The notes under the pieces: model-generated | What the model saw: the letters and a program-made list of their open reading frames with translations, nothing else | What the model was told of the DNA's origin: nothing | Databases searched by the model: none | Assembly (NCBI RefSeq): GCF_019722725.1 | Contig: NZ_CP077941.1 | Location: forward strand, 496,001 to 560,000 | Source: Vreelandella profundi | GTDB lineage: Bacteria; Pseudomonadota; Gammaproteobacteria; Pseudomonadales; Halomonadaceae | DNA: 64,000 nt | Direction: 5' to 3' | Part shown: one piece after another, positions 48,884 to 57,914 of the stretch | How positions within the stretch are numbered: the stretch's first letter is position 1 | How the letters are laid out: the number at the start of each line of letters is the position of its first letter | Program-made: the position numbers and the translations under genes

Positions 48884-50737
48884 TCAAATCCACAGCTTTT
48901 TGACGGGCTTGCTGCCATAGATCAAGTTGACCATGGCGCGAGTCACCATTAACGCGGTGAACAGCGACGTCAAAATACCGATAGAAAGCGTGACAGCAAA
49001 TCCTTTAACCGGGCCGGAGCCAATCGAAAATAGGATGATGGCCACAAGCAGCGTGGTGATGTTGGCGTCAACGATCGAGGTGAACGCGCGTTCATAGCCC
49101 GCTTGAATCGCCTGCTGAACCGATAAGCCGTTACGCAGTTCTTCACGTATTCGCTCAAAAATTAGCACGTTGGCATCCACCGCCATGCCCAGCGTCAGCA
49201 CTATGCCGGCAATGCCTGGCAGTGTCAGCGTCGCGCCCAGCATCGACATTACCGCGACCAGCAGCGTTAAGTTCAGCGCCAGCGCAATGTTGGCAAACAC
49301 ACCAAAAACTTTGTAGCGCGCCAGCATAAATAGCACGATTAGCAGCAGGCCAACCTGAACCGACAGCAGGCCACGCTCAATGTTTTCAGCGCCCAGGCTT
49401 GGCCCAATTGTGCGCTCTTGCACAAAGTAGATAGGCGCTGCTAGCGAGCCAGAGCGCAATAGCAGCGCAAGCTCGGAAGATTCTGTTGGCGAGTCTAGGC
49501 CGGTAATGCGAAAGCTGTTGCCCAGTGCGCTTTGAATCGTGGCTAAGCTAATCAGGCCGCGCTCAACGTAAGGCTCGCGTTCAAGCGTTTCTTCGCCCGT
49601 TTCCGGGTCAACCACCACGGTGTCTTCGCTTTTATGCTCAATGAACAGCACTGCCATATTGCGACCAATATTGGTGCGCGTGGCGCGGTTCATCAGCGTG
49701 CCGCCGGTGCCGTCTAGGTTGATGTTGACCTGGGGACGGCCATTTTCATCAAAGCTGTTGCTGGCGCTGGAAACACTGTCACCGGTAATGATGACATCAC
49801 GCATTAGCTCAGCGCTGCGTGCTGAATCATTCCGAAACGTCAGCGTTTCTGTTTCGTTAGCCGGCGTGTCGTTACGCGCCTCTAGGCGAAACTCAAGGTT
49901 GGCGGTCGCGCCGACAATGCGCTTCGCGGCAACGGTATCCTGAACGCCAGGTAGTTCAACCACAATTTGATTGGGGCCTTGGCGCTGCACCATGGGCTCA
50001 GCAACGCCCAGCTCATTGACCCGATTGCGCAGCGTGGTCAAGTTCTGGTTGATCGCGTAGTCCTGAATTTCACTGATCGACTGATCGCTTAATGTCATCA
50101 CTAAGCTAGAGGCGCGGCCATCTCCTGCATTGGAATACTCAAAGTCAGGAAAGTCGCGAGTGATCAGTCGGCGTGCCGTGTCACGGTCTTCGGCGCTGGC
50201 AAAGTCGATCGAGAGTGAGCGATCTTCTACGTCGGTATTGCGGTAGCGGATACGCTCGCTGCGCAGCAGCTCGCGCATGGCGCTGGCGTTGACTTCAAGG
50301 CGCTGGGTTAGTGCGGCCTCCATGTCCACTTCAAGCAAGAAGTGCACGCCGCCACGTAAATCCAGACCAAGCGTCATGGGCGAGGCAGAAAATGACTGCA
50401 GCCAGCTTGGGGTCGCTTCAGCAAGATTTAATGCCACGGTGGCATCACTGCCGAGTATTTCAGTGGCAATGTCGCGAGCGTTGAGCTGGTCATCGTCATG
50501 GCGCAGACGAATGAGCCATTGCCCGTTCTCTTCTTCGATTGCTTTGATGTCAATGTCGCTTTCAGTTAAAGCGGCTTCAACAAGGTTAATCTGGCGTTCG
50601 TCCAGCGAGTCGCCTTGGGCGCTGCTGATTTGGACGGCGGGATCTTCGGGGAATAGATTGGGAAGCGAGTAGATAAGGCCGACCGCCAGGACGACGAGTA
50701 TCAGCAGATACTTCCACAGGGGGTAACGGTTGAGCAT
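48884..50737 (-). CDS. secD: Protein translocase subunit SecD
   Basis: The product is 617 aa from MLNRYPLWKYLLILVV, close to E. coli SecD (615). The first helix (9-28) is followed by the large periplasmic domain with LGLDLRGGVHFLLEVD and NQLVLPG-type NQIVVELPGVQD. Five C-terminal helices follow, with GMAVDANVLIFERIREEL. A 24-codon N-terminal extension of the frame would overlap a hairpin and is rejected. It lies 132 bp after yajC. Confidence 0.96.
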   Translation of the reverse strand: MLNRYPLWKYLLILVVLAVGLIYSLPNLFPEDPAVQISSAQGDSLDERQINLVEAALTESDIDIKAIEEENGQWLIRLRHDDDQLNARDIATEILGSDATVALNLAEATPSWLQSFSASPMTLGLDLRGGVHFLLEVDMEAALTQRLEVNASAMRELLRSERIRYRNTDVEDRSLSIDFASAEDRDTARRLITRDFPDFEYSNAGDGRASSLVMTLSDQSISEIQDYAINQNLTTLRNRVNELGVAEPMVQRQGPNQIVVELPGVQDTVAAKRIVGATANLEFRLEARNDTPANETETLTFRNDSARSAELMRDVIITGDSVSSASNSFDENGRPQVNINLDGTGGTLMNRATRTNIGRNMAVLFIEHKSEDTVVVDPETGEETLEREPYVERGLISLATIQSALGNSFRITGLDSPTESSELALLLRSGSLAAPIYFVQERTIGPSLGAENIERGLLSVQVGLLLIVLFMLARYKVFGVFANIALALNLTLLVAVMSMLGATLTLPGIAGIVLTLGMAVDANVLIFERIREELRNGLSVQQAIQAGYERAFTSIVDANITTLLVAIILFSIGSGPVKGFAVTLSIGILTSLFTALMVTRAMVNLIYGSKPVKKLWI

Positions 50738-50765
50738 GCAAGCCCTGCCTTCAATTACAAACGGA

Positions 50766-50796
50766 ATGCTGTGCACAGACTCGCCGTGCACAGCAT
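50766..50796. other. Hairpin between yajC and secD, near secD
   Basis: ATGCTGTGCAC and GTGCACAGCAT pair perfectly over 11 bp around a 9-nt loop, 29 bp upstream of the secD ATG. No T-run follows, so it is not a standard terminator. Confidence 0.6.
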
Positions 50797-50820
50797 GGTT
50801 CACCATCATTCATACCATGT

Positions 50821-50860
50821 CACCCCTGCCGGGGTGGCTGGCACTGTGTCGGCAGGGGTG
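50821..50860. other. Hairpin between yajC and secD, near yajC
   Basis: CACCCCTGCC and GGCAGGGGTG pair perfectly over 10 bp with a 20-nt loop, starting 9 bp after the yajC stop. Together with the hairpin at 50766-50796 it fills the yajC-secD gap. Such structures often protect the upstream message from 3' decay. Confidence 0.6.
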
Positions 50861-50869
50861 TTGAAAGCA

Positions 50870-51196
50870 TTAGATGGACTTGATAGTGCCTTTAGGCAGT
50901 ACGGCAGCAACGGCATTTTTCTGCACGTTAACTTCGGTGCCTTCAGAGATCTCGATGGTCAGGAATTCGTCGCTCACTTTAGAGATACGACCCACCAAAC
51001 CGCCGCCAATGACGATCTCGTCACCTTTGTCCAGGTTAGTGACCAGCTGCTTGTGCTGCTTGGCACGTTTGGCTTGCGGGCGCCACAGCAGGAAGTAGAA
51101 AATCAGCACGAAGCCAACCAGCATGACGATTTGCGCAATACCACCGCCAGCGGCGGCTTCTTGGGCATGGGCTGGTGAGATGAAGAAATCCAGCAT
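50870..51196 (-). CDS. yajC: Sec translocon accessory protein YajC
   Basis: The product is 108 aa: a short N-terminal segment with AHAQEAAAGGG, one membrane helix (IAQIVMLVGFVLIFYFLLW) and a basic cytoplasmic part with RPQAKRAKQHKQLVTNLDKGDEIVIGGG, all family hallmarks. It associates with SecDF and lies just upstream of secD. Confidence 0.96.
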   Translation of the reverse strand: MLDFFISPAHAQEAAAGGGIAQIVMLVGFVLIFYFLLWRPQAKRAKQHKQLVTNLDKGDEIVIGGGLVGRISKVSDEFLTIEISEGTEVNVQKNAVAAVLPKGTIKSI

Positions 51197-51289
51197 TGCA
51201 GAGAACTCCTGAGTTAGAAAACGTCTAGGTTATAAAAAGCTTGGTCAAACAGTTTAAACCACGCGCCAAGGCACGTGGCGATTAATTCG

Positions 51290-52441
<1,152 letters not shown>

Positions 52442-52490
52442 TTAATCTCGTTCGTTTGGCGCGGCTTGTGCAAGGTTGGTGAAGCAATTG

Positions 52491-53522
52491 CTAACGGGTC
52501 AATAGCATGGCGTCGCCGTAGCTAAAGAACGCATAGTGCTCGGCCACCGCCTGCTGATAGGCGTGCATGATGGTGTCGTAGCCCACAAAGGAAGAGACCA
52601 GCATTAGCAGAGTGGATTCAGGCAAATGGAAGTTGGTAATTAAAGCATCCACACAGCGCCATTGATAACCGGGATAGATAAAAATGTCGGTATCACCGCT
52701 GTACGGCGCGATCTGCCCATCACTGCTTTTTTGGCAGGCGCTTTCCAGGCAGCGCACGCTCGTCGTCCCCACCGCCACGACCCGTTTTCCAGCGGCCAGG
52801 GTGTCACGCACTTGCTGACAGGTAGCCTCAGAGACTTCAATCCACTCGCTGTGCATATGATGCTCAAGGATATTATCCACACGCACCGGCTGAAAGGTAC
52901 CGGCGCCCACATGCAGTGTCACAAAGGCGCGATTAACGCCTTTGTCAGCGAGGGCGTCCAGCAGCGGCTGATCAAAGTGCAGCCCTGCGGTGGGTGCCGC
53001 TACTGCGCCATCACGTCGCGCATAAACGGTTTGGTAACGTTCACGGTCGCTGATTTCGTCTTCGCGGGTGATATAGGGCGGCAGCGGCATATGACCGTGC
53101 TGCTCAAGCAGCGCAATCATTGGCGTGTCGCCTAAAAAGCGCAGTTCGAACAGCGCGTCGCGGCGGCCTTCTACAATCGCGTGAACATCACCTTCAAAAA
53201 TCAATTCCGTGCCGGGCTTGGGTGACTTGCTAGAGCGAATGTGCGCCAAGCCACGGTGAGCATCCAGCGGGCGTTCAAGCAGCATTTCTATTTTGCCGCC
53301 GCTTGCCTTGTGGCCGTGCAGGCGCGCGGGAATCACGCGAGTATCGTTGAATACCAGCAGGTCGCCTGGTTCCAAAAGCGCCAGTAAATCAGGAAAACGA
53401 CGATGTTCTAGCGCGCTGCTTTGCCCATACACGCACAGCAGACGGCAGTCGCTACGCTGCTCAGAAGGGTAGCGAGCAATTAGCTCGTCGGGTAGCTCGT
53501 AATGAAAATCCGCGCGCTGCAT
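52491..53522 (-). CDS. queA: S-adenosylmethionine:tRNA ribosyltransferase-isomerase
   Basis: The product is 343 aa. It starts [19 protein letters not shown] and shows [42 protein letters not shown] and the C-terminal [17 protein letters not shown]. It adds the epoxyqueuosine ring to preQ1-tRNA, the step after Tgt. It is 61-79 bp upstream of tgt on the same strand. Confidence 0.97.
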   Translation of the reverse strand: MQRADFHYELPDELIARYPSEQRSDCRLLCVYGQSSALEHRRFPDLLALLEPGDLLVFNDTRVIPARLHGHKASGGKIEMLLERPLDAHRGLAHIRSSKSPKPGTELIFEGDVHAIVEGRRDALFELRFLGDTPMIALLEQHGHMPLPPYITREDEISDRERYQTVYARRDGAVAAPTAGLHFDQPLLDALADKGVNRAFVTLHVGAGTFQPVRVDNILEHHMHSEWIEVSEATCQQVRDTLAAGKRVVAVGTTSVRCLESACQKSSDGQIAPYSGDTDIFIYPGYQWRCVDALITNFHLPESTLLMLVSSFVGYDTIMHAYQQAVAEHYAFFSYGDAMLLTR

Positions 53523-53597
53523 GGTGTATGACTCTTAACGTTGATCAAACAGGCGGCATAGGATAGCGCTTTGGCTGGATAAAGTCAGTCGATGCGA

Positions 53598-53625
53598 TTG
53601 ACCTACCTCAATTTTTACGTATAAT
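53598..53625 (+). promoter_or_regulatory. tRNA-Leu promoter
   Basis: TTGACC (53598-53603), 16 bp, TATAAT (53620-53625): a near-consensus sigma-70 promoter. The predicted start is about 5 nt before the mature tRNA. Confidence 0.85.
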
Positions 53626-53636
53626 GCGCATCCATT

Positions 53637-53723
53637 GCCGGTATGGCGGAATTGGTAGACGCAGCGGATTCAAAATCCGCCGCCTTTACGGGTGTGCCAG
53701 TTCGAGTCTGGCTACCGGCACCA
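53637..53723 (+). tRNA. tRNA-Leu (anticodon CAA)
   Basis: The gene is 87 nt, class II with an extra arm and an encoded CCA. The acceptor stem GCCGGTA pairs with TACCGGC. The anticodon stem GCGGA/TCCGC holds the loop TTCAAAA, giving anticodon CAA at 53671-53673 (reads UUG). The T arm is GCCAG-TTCGAGT-CTGGC. It has its own promoter and terminator. Confidence 0.97.
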
Positions 53724-53734
53724 TATTCAAAATC

Positions 53735-53756
53735 AGACGCTTAGGCGTCTTTTTTT
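53735..53756 (+). terminator. Terminator of tRNA-Leu
   Basis: AGACGC, loop TTAG, GCGTCT, then six further T. It starts 11 bp past the CCA end. Confidence 0.9.
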
Positions 53757-53863
53757 GTGTCTGCGATTTGTGTTTTCTCTTGAGAACCTGCATTTATTGG
53801 CTTTCTCTTCACTAGCCGTTTTATAGTGAATGAATCGCATTCGATGAAAGACGGACTCTCGCC

Positions 53864-54631
53864 ATGGCCCTTTTTGAGCTGTATAGCCGCAATCTCGCCC
53901 AAGAGCAGGTGGCTCATACTCACGATTTTCATCAGCTTATCCTGGCGACCTGCGGCGTGACTGAGCTTTCCATGGAAGGGCAGGGGGAGCGGGTAACCGC
54001 CCGACGAGGATGCCTGATTCCCTCTTCGCGCCATCATGAGTTTCAAGGCGATGGCAGCAATCGTACACTTGTGCTGGATATTCCCGTTGCGCACTTGGCG
54101 TTACTCGAACAAGGCGGCGAAATTGAGCGCCTTTTCGATAAGCCGCGTTTCTTCAGCGTTCCTCCCGCTTTAAATCAGCTGACTCATGCCTTGGCGCATC
54201 AGTTGGAACAGTGCCCCGCACTACAAAATGAAATCGCAATTTTGCTGCTGCGCGCGCTTTACATGTACTTGCAGGATGCCACGCCGACGGCCGCCGCGCA
54301 GTTGGGGCAGCACTGTATTAGTGAACGCCTGGATCTTGCTCGCTTAGACGCATGGTTGGATCAACACCTGGCCGATGAGATCCGTGTGGAGCAGCTCGCC
54401 GCGCTGTGTGCCTTGAGCCCGGGGCATTTTCACAGCTGCTTTCGTGAGCTAACCGGCGTGACGCCGCTGGCCTATGTACAGCGCAGACGCTTGGAGCACG
54501 CGCGTACGCTAGTTCGCCATAGCACGCTCAGCTTGGGCCATATCGCCATGCTAGTGGGCTTTCGTGACCAGGGCAGTTTCTCCCGCGCCTATCGCCGCTA
54601 CTTTGAACTCTCTCCTTCTTCAGATCGTTAG
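53864..54631 (+). CDS. AraC-family transcriptional regulator
   Basis: The product is 255 aa. The N-terminal cupin-like sensor (HTHDFHQLILATCGVTEL...RRGCLIPSSRHHEFQGDG) is followed by a linker. The C-terminal double helix-turn-helix covers about 165-250, with AALCALSPGHFHSCFRELTGVTPLAYVQRRRLEHAR and IAMLVGFRDQGSFSRAYRRYF. It stands 148 bp before the ridA operon in the same direction, and a 21-bp-spaced direct repeat in that gap is a likely binding site. The inducer is unknown. A 20-bp duplication runs over its stop codon. Confidence 0.92.
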   Translation: MALFELYSRNLAQEQVAHTHDFHQLILATCGVTELSMEGQGERVTARRGCLIPSSRHHEFQGDGSNRTLVLDIPVAHLALLEQGGEIERLFDKPRFFSVPPALNQLTHALAHQLEQCPALQNEIAILLLRALYMYLQDATPTAAAQLGQHCISERLDLARLDAWLDQHLADEIRVEQLAALCALSPGHFHSCFRELTGVTPLAYVQRRRLEHARTLVRHSTLSLGHIAMLVGFRDQGSFSRAYRRYFELSPSSDR

Positions 54632-54659
54632 GCCCTTCCTCTGATCGTTAATCCCTTCT
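54620..54659. repeat. Two 20-bp tandem copies spanning the AraC-gene stop codon
   Basis: TCAGATCGTTAGGCCCTTCC and TCTGATCGTTAATCCCTTCT agree at 16 of 20 positions. The first copy holds the last two sense codons and the TAG stop; the second follows at once. Confidence 0.75.
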
Positions 54660-54692
54660 GCTTGCCGCGTTTTGTCTTGTTTGCATGACTTA

Positions 54693-54730
54693 CGGGCAAA
54701 TCTATCGCAGTGTCGGGCAAGTAATTTGCC
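54693..54730 (+). promoter_or_regulatory. Candidate AraC-family operator before ridA
   Basis: The direct repeat CGGGCAA occurs at 54693-54699 and 54714-54720, 21 bp apart, which places both on one face of the helix. An inverted copy TTGCCC at 54725-54730 makes GGGCAA-N5-TTGCCC with the second repeat. This is the usual layout for AraC/XylS-type activators. A -10-like TAAGAT lies at 54751-54756. Confidence 0.55.
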
Positions 54731-54779
54731 CAGTAGCGCTTTAGTCTCTGTAAGATCTTAATTTTACCGGAGAGACCCG

Positions 54780-55136
54780 ATGAGCGTTACATACCAAGAC
54801 AGCAATGCACGCATGAGCCAAGTCGCCATTCATAACGGCACCGTTTACCTTGCTGGCCAGGTTCCCCCTGATGCCACGGCAGATATGCGTGGCCAAACTG
54901 AGCAGGTGCTGGCACGCATTGACCAGCTGCTCGCTCAAGCCGGCACCTCCAAAGAGCACCTGATCTCAGCACAGATCTGGGTGACCAGCATGGCAGAATT
55001 CGACCAAATGAATGCCGCTTGGGATGCTTGGGTCGTTCCCGGCCGCCCACCCGTGCGCGCCGCGCTTGAAGCGAACCTCGCTAAGCCTGAGTGGAAGGTT
55101 GAAATTATGGTCGTTGCCGCACTGCCGGAGGCCTAA
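54780..55136 (+). CDS. RidA-family (YjgF/Rid) enamine/imine deaminase
   Basis: The product is 118 aa, the usual Rid size. It has VYLAGQVPPDATADMRGQTEQVLARIDQLLAQAG and the C-terminal RPPVRAALEANLAKPEWKVEIMVVAA. R93 stands where the carboxylate-binding Arg of active Rid proteins lies, so imine hydrolysis is plausible. It is one of the Rid subgroups linked to catabolic operons rather than the archetypal housekeeping RidA. It precedes the ketimine-reductase-like gene by 1 bp. Confidence 0.9.
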   Translation: MSVTYQDSNARMSQVAIHNGTVYLAGQVPPDATADMRGQTEQVLARIDQLLAQAGTSKEHLISAQIWVTSMAEFDQMNAAWDAWVVPGRPPVRAALEANLAKPEWKVEIMVVAALPEA

Positions 55137-55137
55137 T

Positions 55138-56073
55138 ATGCGGGTCATCTCTGCCGAGGAGGTCGCCCGCCACCTAACCTGGGATGGCTTGATCGAGCGG
55201 CTGCAAACGACGTTTGTAGAAGGCATTGAGTCTCCTCCCCGTCATCATCATGCGATGCACCGGCCTGACGGCGAAGCCACAATGCTACTCATGCCCGCTT
55301 GGGAAACAGCGGGCTATATCGGCGTCAAAATGGTCAACGTGTTTCCACAAAACGCCGATCACGGTATTCCTGCTATTTCGGGGCTTTATCTGCTCAGCGA
55401 AGGTAAACACGGCCAGCCGTTGGCCTGTATTGATGGTAGCGAGCTAACGCGTCGCCGTACCGCGGCAGCGTCTGCGCTGGCGGTTAAAGCGTTGGCGAAT
55501 GCGTCGGCAGAAACGCTGCTGGTCGTGGGCACTGGCAAACTGGCGCCCATGGTGATTGAGGCCCACGCCAGCGTGCGCCCGATCAAGCGCGTGATGATTT
55601 GGGGGCGCAGTCGTAGCAAAGCGGCGGCGATTGCCGACGAATACGCTGGGCGCTTTGAAACACAGGTGGTTGAAGACTTGGCCTCAGCCGTCGCGCAAGC
55701 CGACATTGTGAGCTGCGTTACGCTTTCGACTCAGCCGATTATCAAAGGCGAGTGGCTCACGCCGGGGACGCATCTGGATTTGATCGGCGCTTTTCGCCCG
55801 CAGATGCGTGAAACCGACGCTGAGTGCCTGCGCCGCGCACAGGTATTTGTGGATACCTATGCCGGTGCCAAAGGCGAGGCGGGCGATATTCTTCAAGCGA
55901 TAGAGGAAGGTGCTTTTCGCTTTAACGATATTAAGGCTGAGCTTGCCGAAGTGCTGTCCGGCACAAAGCCGGGACGTTCTGACCAAGCCGCCATCACGTT
56001 ATTCAAATCGGTGGGTGCCTCACTTGAAGATTTAGCCGCGGCTATTGAGGTATGGGAATCACTGCCCGAGTAA
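55138..56073 (+). CDS. Ornithine cyclodeaminase/mu-crystallin family, probable cyclic ketimine reductase
   Basis: The product is 311 aa from the ATG at 55138 (GGAGG upstream); an earlier in-frame start lies inside ridA. It has PPRHHHAMHRPDGEATMLLMPAW, Lys64 in GVKMVNVFPQN, DGSELTRRRTAAASALA and the NAD(P) motif VVGTGKLAPMVIEAH. The HHH motif and LLMPAW resemble the delta1-pyrroline-2-carboxylate/piperideine-2-carboxylate reductases (LhpI-like) more than true ornithine cyclodeaminase. Such an enzyme would reduce the cyclic imine formed after alpha-transamination of ornithine or lysine. Subfamily choice is inference. Confidence 0.85.
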   Translation: MRVISAEEVARHLTWDGLIERLQTTFVEGIESPPRHHHAMHRPDGEATMLLMPAWETAGYIGVKMVNVFPQNADHGIPAISGLYLLSEGKHGQPLACIDGSELTRRRTAAASALAVKALANASAETLLVVGTGKLAPMVIEAHASVRPIKRVMIWGRSRSKAAAIADEYAGRFETQVVEDLASAVAQADIVSCVTLSTQPIIKGEWLTPGTHLDLIGAFRPQMRETDAECLRRAQVFVDTYAGAKGEAGDILQAIEEGAFRFNDIKAELAEVLSGTKPGRSDQAAITLFKSVGASLEDLAAAIEVWESLPE

Positions 56074-56087
56074 CAATCAATAAATAA

Positions 56088-56138
56088 CGTAACAGGCTGA
56101 TGCTGATAATAAGACGCTAGATATAACAACCTGTTACG
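56088..56138. other. Inverted repeat between the reductase gene and dctP
   Basis: CGTAACAGG (56088-56096) and CCTGTTACG (56130-56138) match perfectly over 9 bp across a 33-bp gap. It may be a hairpin in the joint transcript or a protein site before dctP. There is no T-run. Confidence 0.5.
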
Positions 56139-56190
56139 CCACCACGCCAGTCATAACGAAGACCGACTAATAACCAAAACGAGGTGTGTT

Positions 56191-57264
56191 ATGAAAACGA
56201 ATCAATCCTTACTAATTGCCGCCCTGGCAGCACTGCCCTTGGCCATTGCAAGCGCCAATGCCCAAGCGCAGTCCTATGAAATGGTGATTGCCACCCAGAT
56301 TCCGGAAGATATGAGTAACAATGAAATCTATCCGGCGCTGATGCATTTTAAAAATCTGGTAGAAGCGCGTACCGACGGTGACCTTGAGATCACTATCTTC
56401 GGCGGCGGTCAGCTGGGTTCAGAAGTTGAGAACGGTTCGGAAGTGCAGGGCGGGCGCACGCTGCAGTCGACGATTATTACCGCGGGCGCGATGTCATCGT
56501 TTTACGAAGACTATCAAATGGTCACGGCGCCGTTCCTGTTCACTAACTGGCGCCAAGCATGGACCTTTTTTGACAGTGAGTGGTTCGCTGACTTTATGTC
56601 CGGCACGATTGAAGCGGCCAATATGCGTTACCTGGGCACCTTTGATGACGGTGGTGGTTTCGTCGCGTTTACCAATAACGTGCACCTGATTAAGACCGTC
56701 GAAGATTTAGAAGGGCTTAATATTCGCACCGAGGAAAACCCTGCCCACGTCGCTATTATGCGCTCGCTAGGCGCCTCTGCAACGCCACTGCCTTGGGGCG
56801 AGCTGATCACTGCGCTGGAAACCGGCCTTGCCGATGGCCAGTTCAATGCGCCGGTGCTCAACACCACGTTTAACTTTGATGCCGTTACCGACTACACCAC
56901 GCTCACCGGGCATGTGTATAACAGCGCCCCGTGGGTCGTCAGCGAGTCCTGGTATCAGTCGTTGCCTGAAGACTACCAGCAGGTGCTGATTAGCTCTGCG
57001 CGGGAAGCCATTCAGCTGAGTCACGGTATGTCAGGAGCGCTGGCAACGACGAGCTGGGTGGAATCCTGTGAACGCTTCGTCGAATGCTACTTAATGCCTG
57101 ATTCAGAGCGCGAACGCATGGCCGATATTGCCCGTCCGGCATGGCAAACGTGGATCGTCGATGACTTTGGTATGGACGAGACCCGCGTGCAGGGCCTGCT
57201 TGATGAAGTCGCCCGCGTCGGCCAGCAAGTGGCAGACGATGACTACCGCATTTATGGTCAATAA
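56191..57264 (+). CDS. TRAP transporter substrate-binding protein (DctP type)
   Basis: The product is 357 aa with a clear signal peptide (1-27, ending NAQAQS). The periplasmic body shows LMHFKNLVEARTDGDLEITIFGGGQLG, GLNIRTEENPAHVAIMRSLGASATPLPWGELITALETGLADGQ, the family region containing the carboxylate-binding Arg (R in NIRT). It feeds the DctQM pair that follows. GAGGTG precedes the ATG. The final codons Gly-Gln-stop belong to a 4 x 15 bp repeat. The substrate is probably an organic acid or amino-acid derivative with a carboxylate. Confidence 0.94.
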   Translation: MKTNQSLLIAALAALPLAIASANAQAQSYEMVIATQIPEDMSNNEIYPALMHFKNLVEARTDGDLEITIFGGGQLGSEVENGSEVQGGRTLQSTIITAGAMSSFYEDYQMVTAPFLFTNWRQAWTFFDSEWFADFMSGTIEAANMRYLGTFDDGGGFVAFTNNVHLIKTVEDLEGLNIRTEENPAHVAIMRSLGASATPLPWGELITALETGLADGQFNAPVLNTTFNFDAVTDYTTLTGHVYNSAPWVVSESWYQSLPEDYQQVLISSAREAIQLSHGMSGALATTSWVESCERFVECYLMPDSERERMADIARPAWQTWIVDDFGMDETRVQGLLDEVARVGQQVADDDYRIYGQ

Positions 57265-57315
57265 AAGCTGGGTCAGTAAAAACAGGGTCAATAAAAACAG
57301 GGTCATTAACGGCTA
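57256..57315 (+). repeat. Four 15-bp tandem copies covering the dctP stop; four in-frame TAA
   Basis: Units start at 57256, 57271, 57286 and 57301: GGTCAATAAAAGCTG, GGTCAGTAAAAACAG, GGTCAATAAAAACAG and a weaker GGTCATTAACGGCTA. The first holds the Gly-Gln-stop end of dctP. As the unit is a multiple of three, TAA recurs in frame at 57262, 57277, 57292 and 57307. Confidence 0.88.
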
Positions 57316-57326
57316 ATTCTTAACCA

Positions 57327-57357
57327 ACGCTGGAGCGGCTTTTATGCGCTCCAGCGT
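57327..57357 (+). other. Hairpin between dctP and dctQ
   Basis: ACGCTGGAGCG and CGCTCCAGCGT form a perfect 11-bp stem with a 9-nt loop, right before the dctQ ribosome site. No T-run follows. Hairpins at this place commonly protect the binding-protein message so that it outnumbers the membrane subunits. Confidence 0.65.
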
Positions 57358-57368
57358 GAGGGATGGTG

Positions 57369-57914
57369 ATGGGTGTATTAATACCGTTGCGCCGCCTAAG
57401 CGATAGCATCAATCAGGTGGCCATTGTGGTCTGTGTGGGCTGTATCCTGGCAATGTTGGGGATCTCGTTTACCGCCTTTCTTTATAAGCTAGCAACGGGC
57501 AGCACGCTGAGCTGGACCTACTCGCTGGCACGGCTATTTCTACCGTGGATCGGCTTTCTTTCCATGACCATTTCGCTGCGCTACGGCGAACATGTGGCCA
57601 TGACGCTGCTGATACGCAGCCTGCCAAAAATCCTAGTGCAAATTGGAGCGGGGCTCTGCCTGGCGGTGATCGGCTTGTTTGCATTAATGCTGGTTTGGTA
57701 TGGCTGGGGCTACTTCACCAACGCCACCCAGGTTTACATGGTCTCCGACCAAATCCGTATCCCCAGTAAAGTGACCGCCATTGTGGTGCCGATTAGCGGC
57801 GTCATCATGCTGCTCCACTTGGTGCATGGCTTTTCCTTGCTAGAGCACTTTTTAGATGAGAGCGAGATGATCGACGAGCTCATTGAAATCAATGACGGGG
57901 AGAGCCGCTCATGA
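57369..57914 (+). CDS. TRAP transporter small permease (DctQ type)
   Basis: The product is 181 aa from the ATG at 57369, chosen for GAGGG 6 nt upstream; an ATG at 57363 would overlap the ribosome site. Four membrane helices are visible, with LARLFLPWIGFLSMTISLRYGEHVAMTLL typical of the DctQ family. The C-terminus is acidic. It overlaps dctM by 4 nt. Confidence 0.92.
   Translation: MGVLIPLRRLSDSINQVAIVVCVGCILAMLGISFTAFLYKLATGSTLSWTYSLARLFLPWIGFLSMTISLRYGEHVAMTLLIRSLPKILVQIGAGLCLAVIGLFALMLVWYGWGYFTNATQVYMVSDQIRIPSKVTAIVVPISGVIMLLHLVHGFSLLEHFLDESEMIDELIEINDGESRS

Noticed and set aside
50738..50809. N-terminal extension of SecD or a VemP-like leader peptide
   Set aside because: The extra 24 residues overlap a perfect hairpin, have no stalling motif I know, and the family start with a good ribosome site is at 50737.
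53637..53723. tRNA-Leu considered as an integration site of a mobile element
   Set aside because: No integrase, no repeat of the tRNA 3' end downstream, and the genes on both sides look chromosomal.
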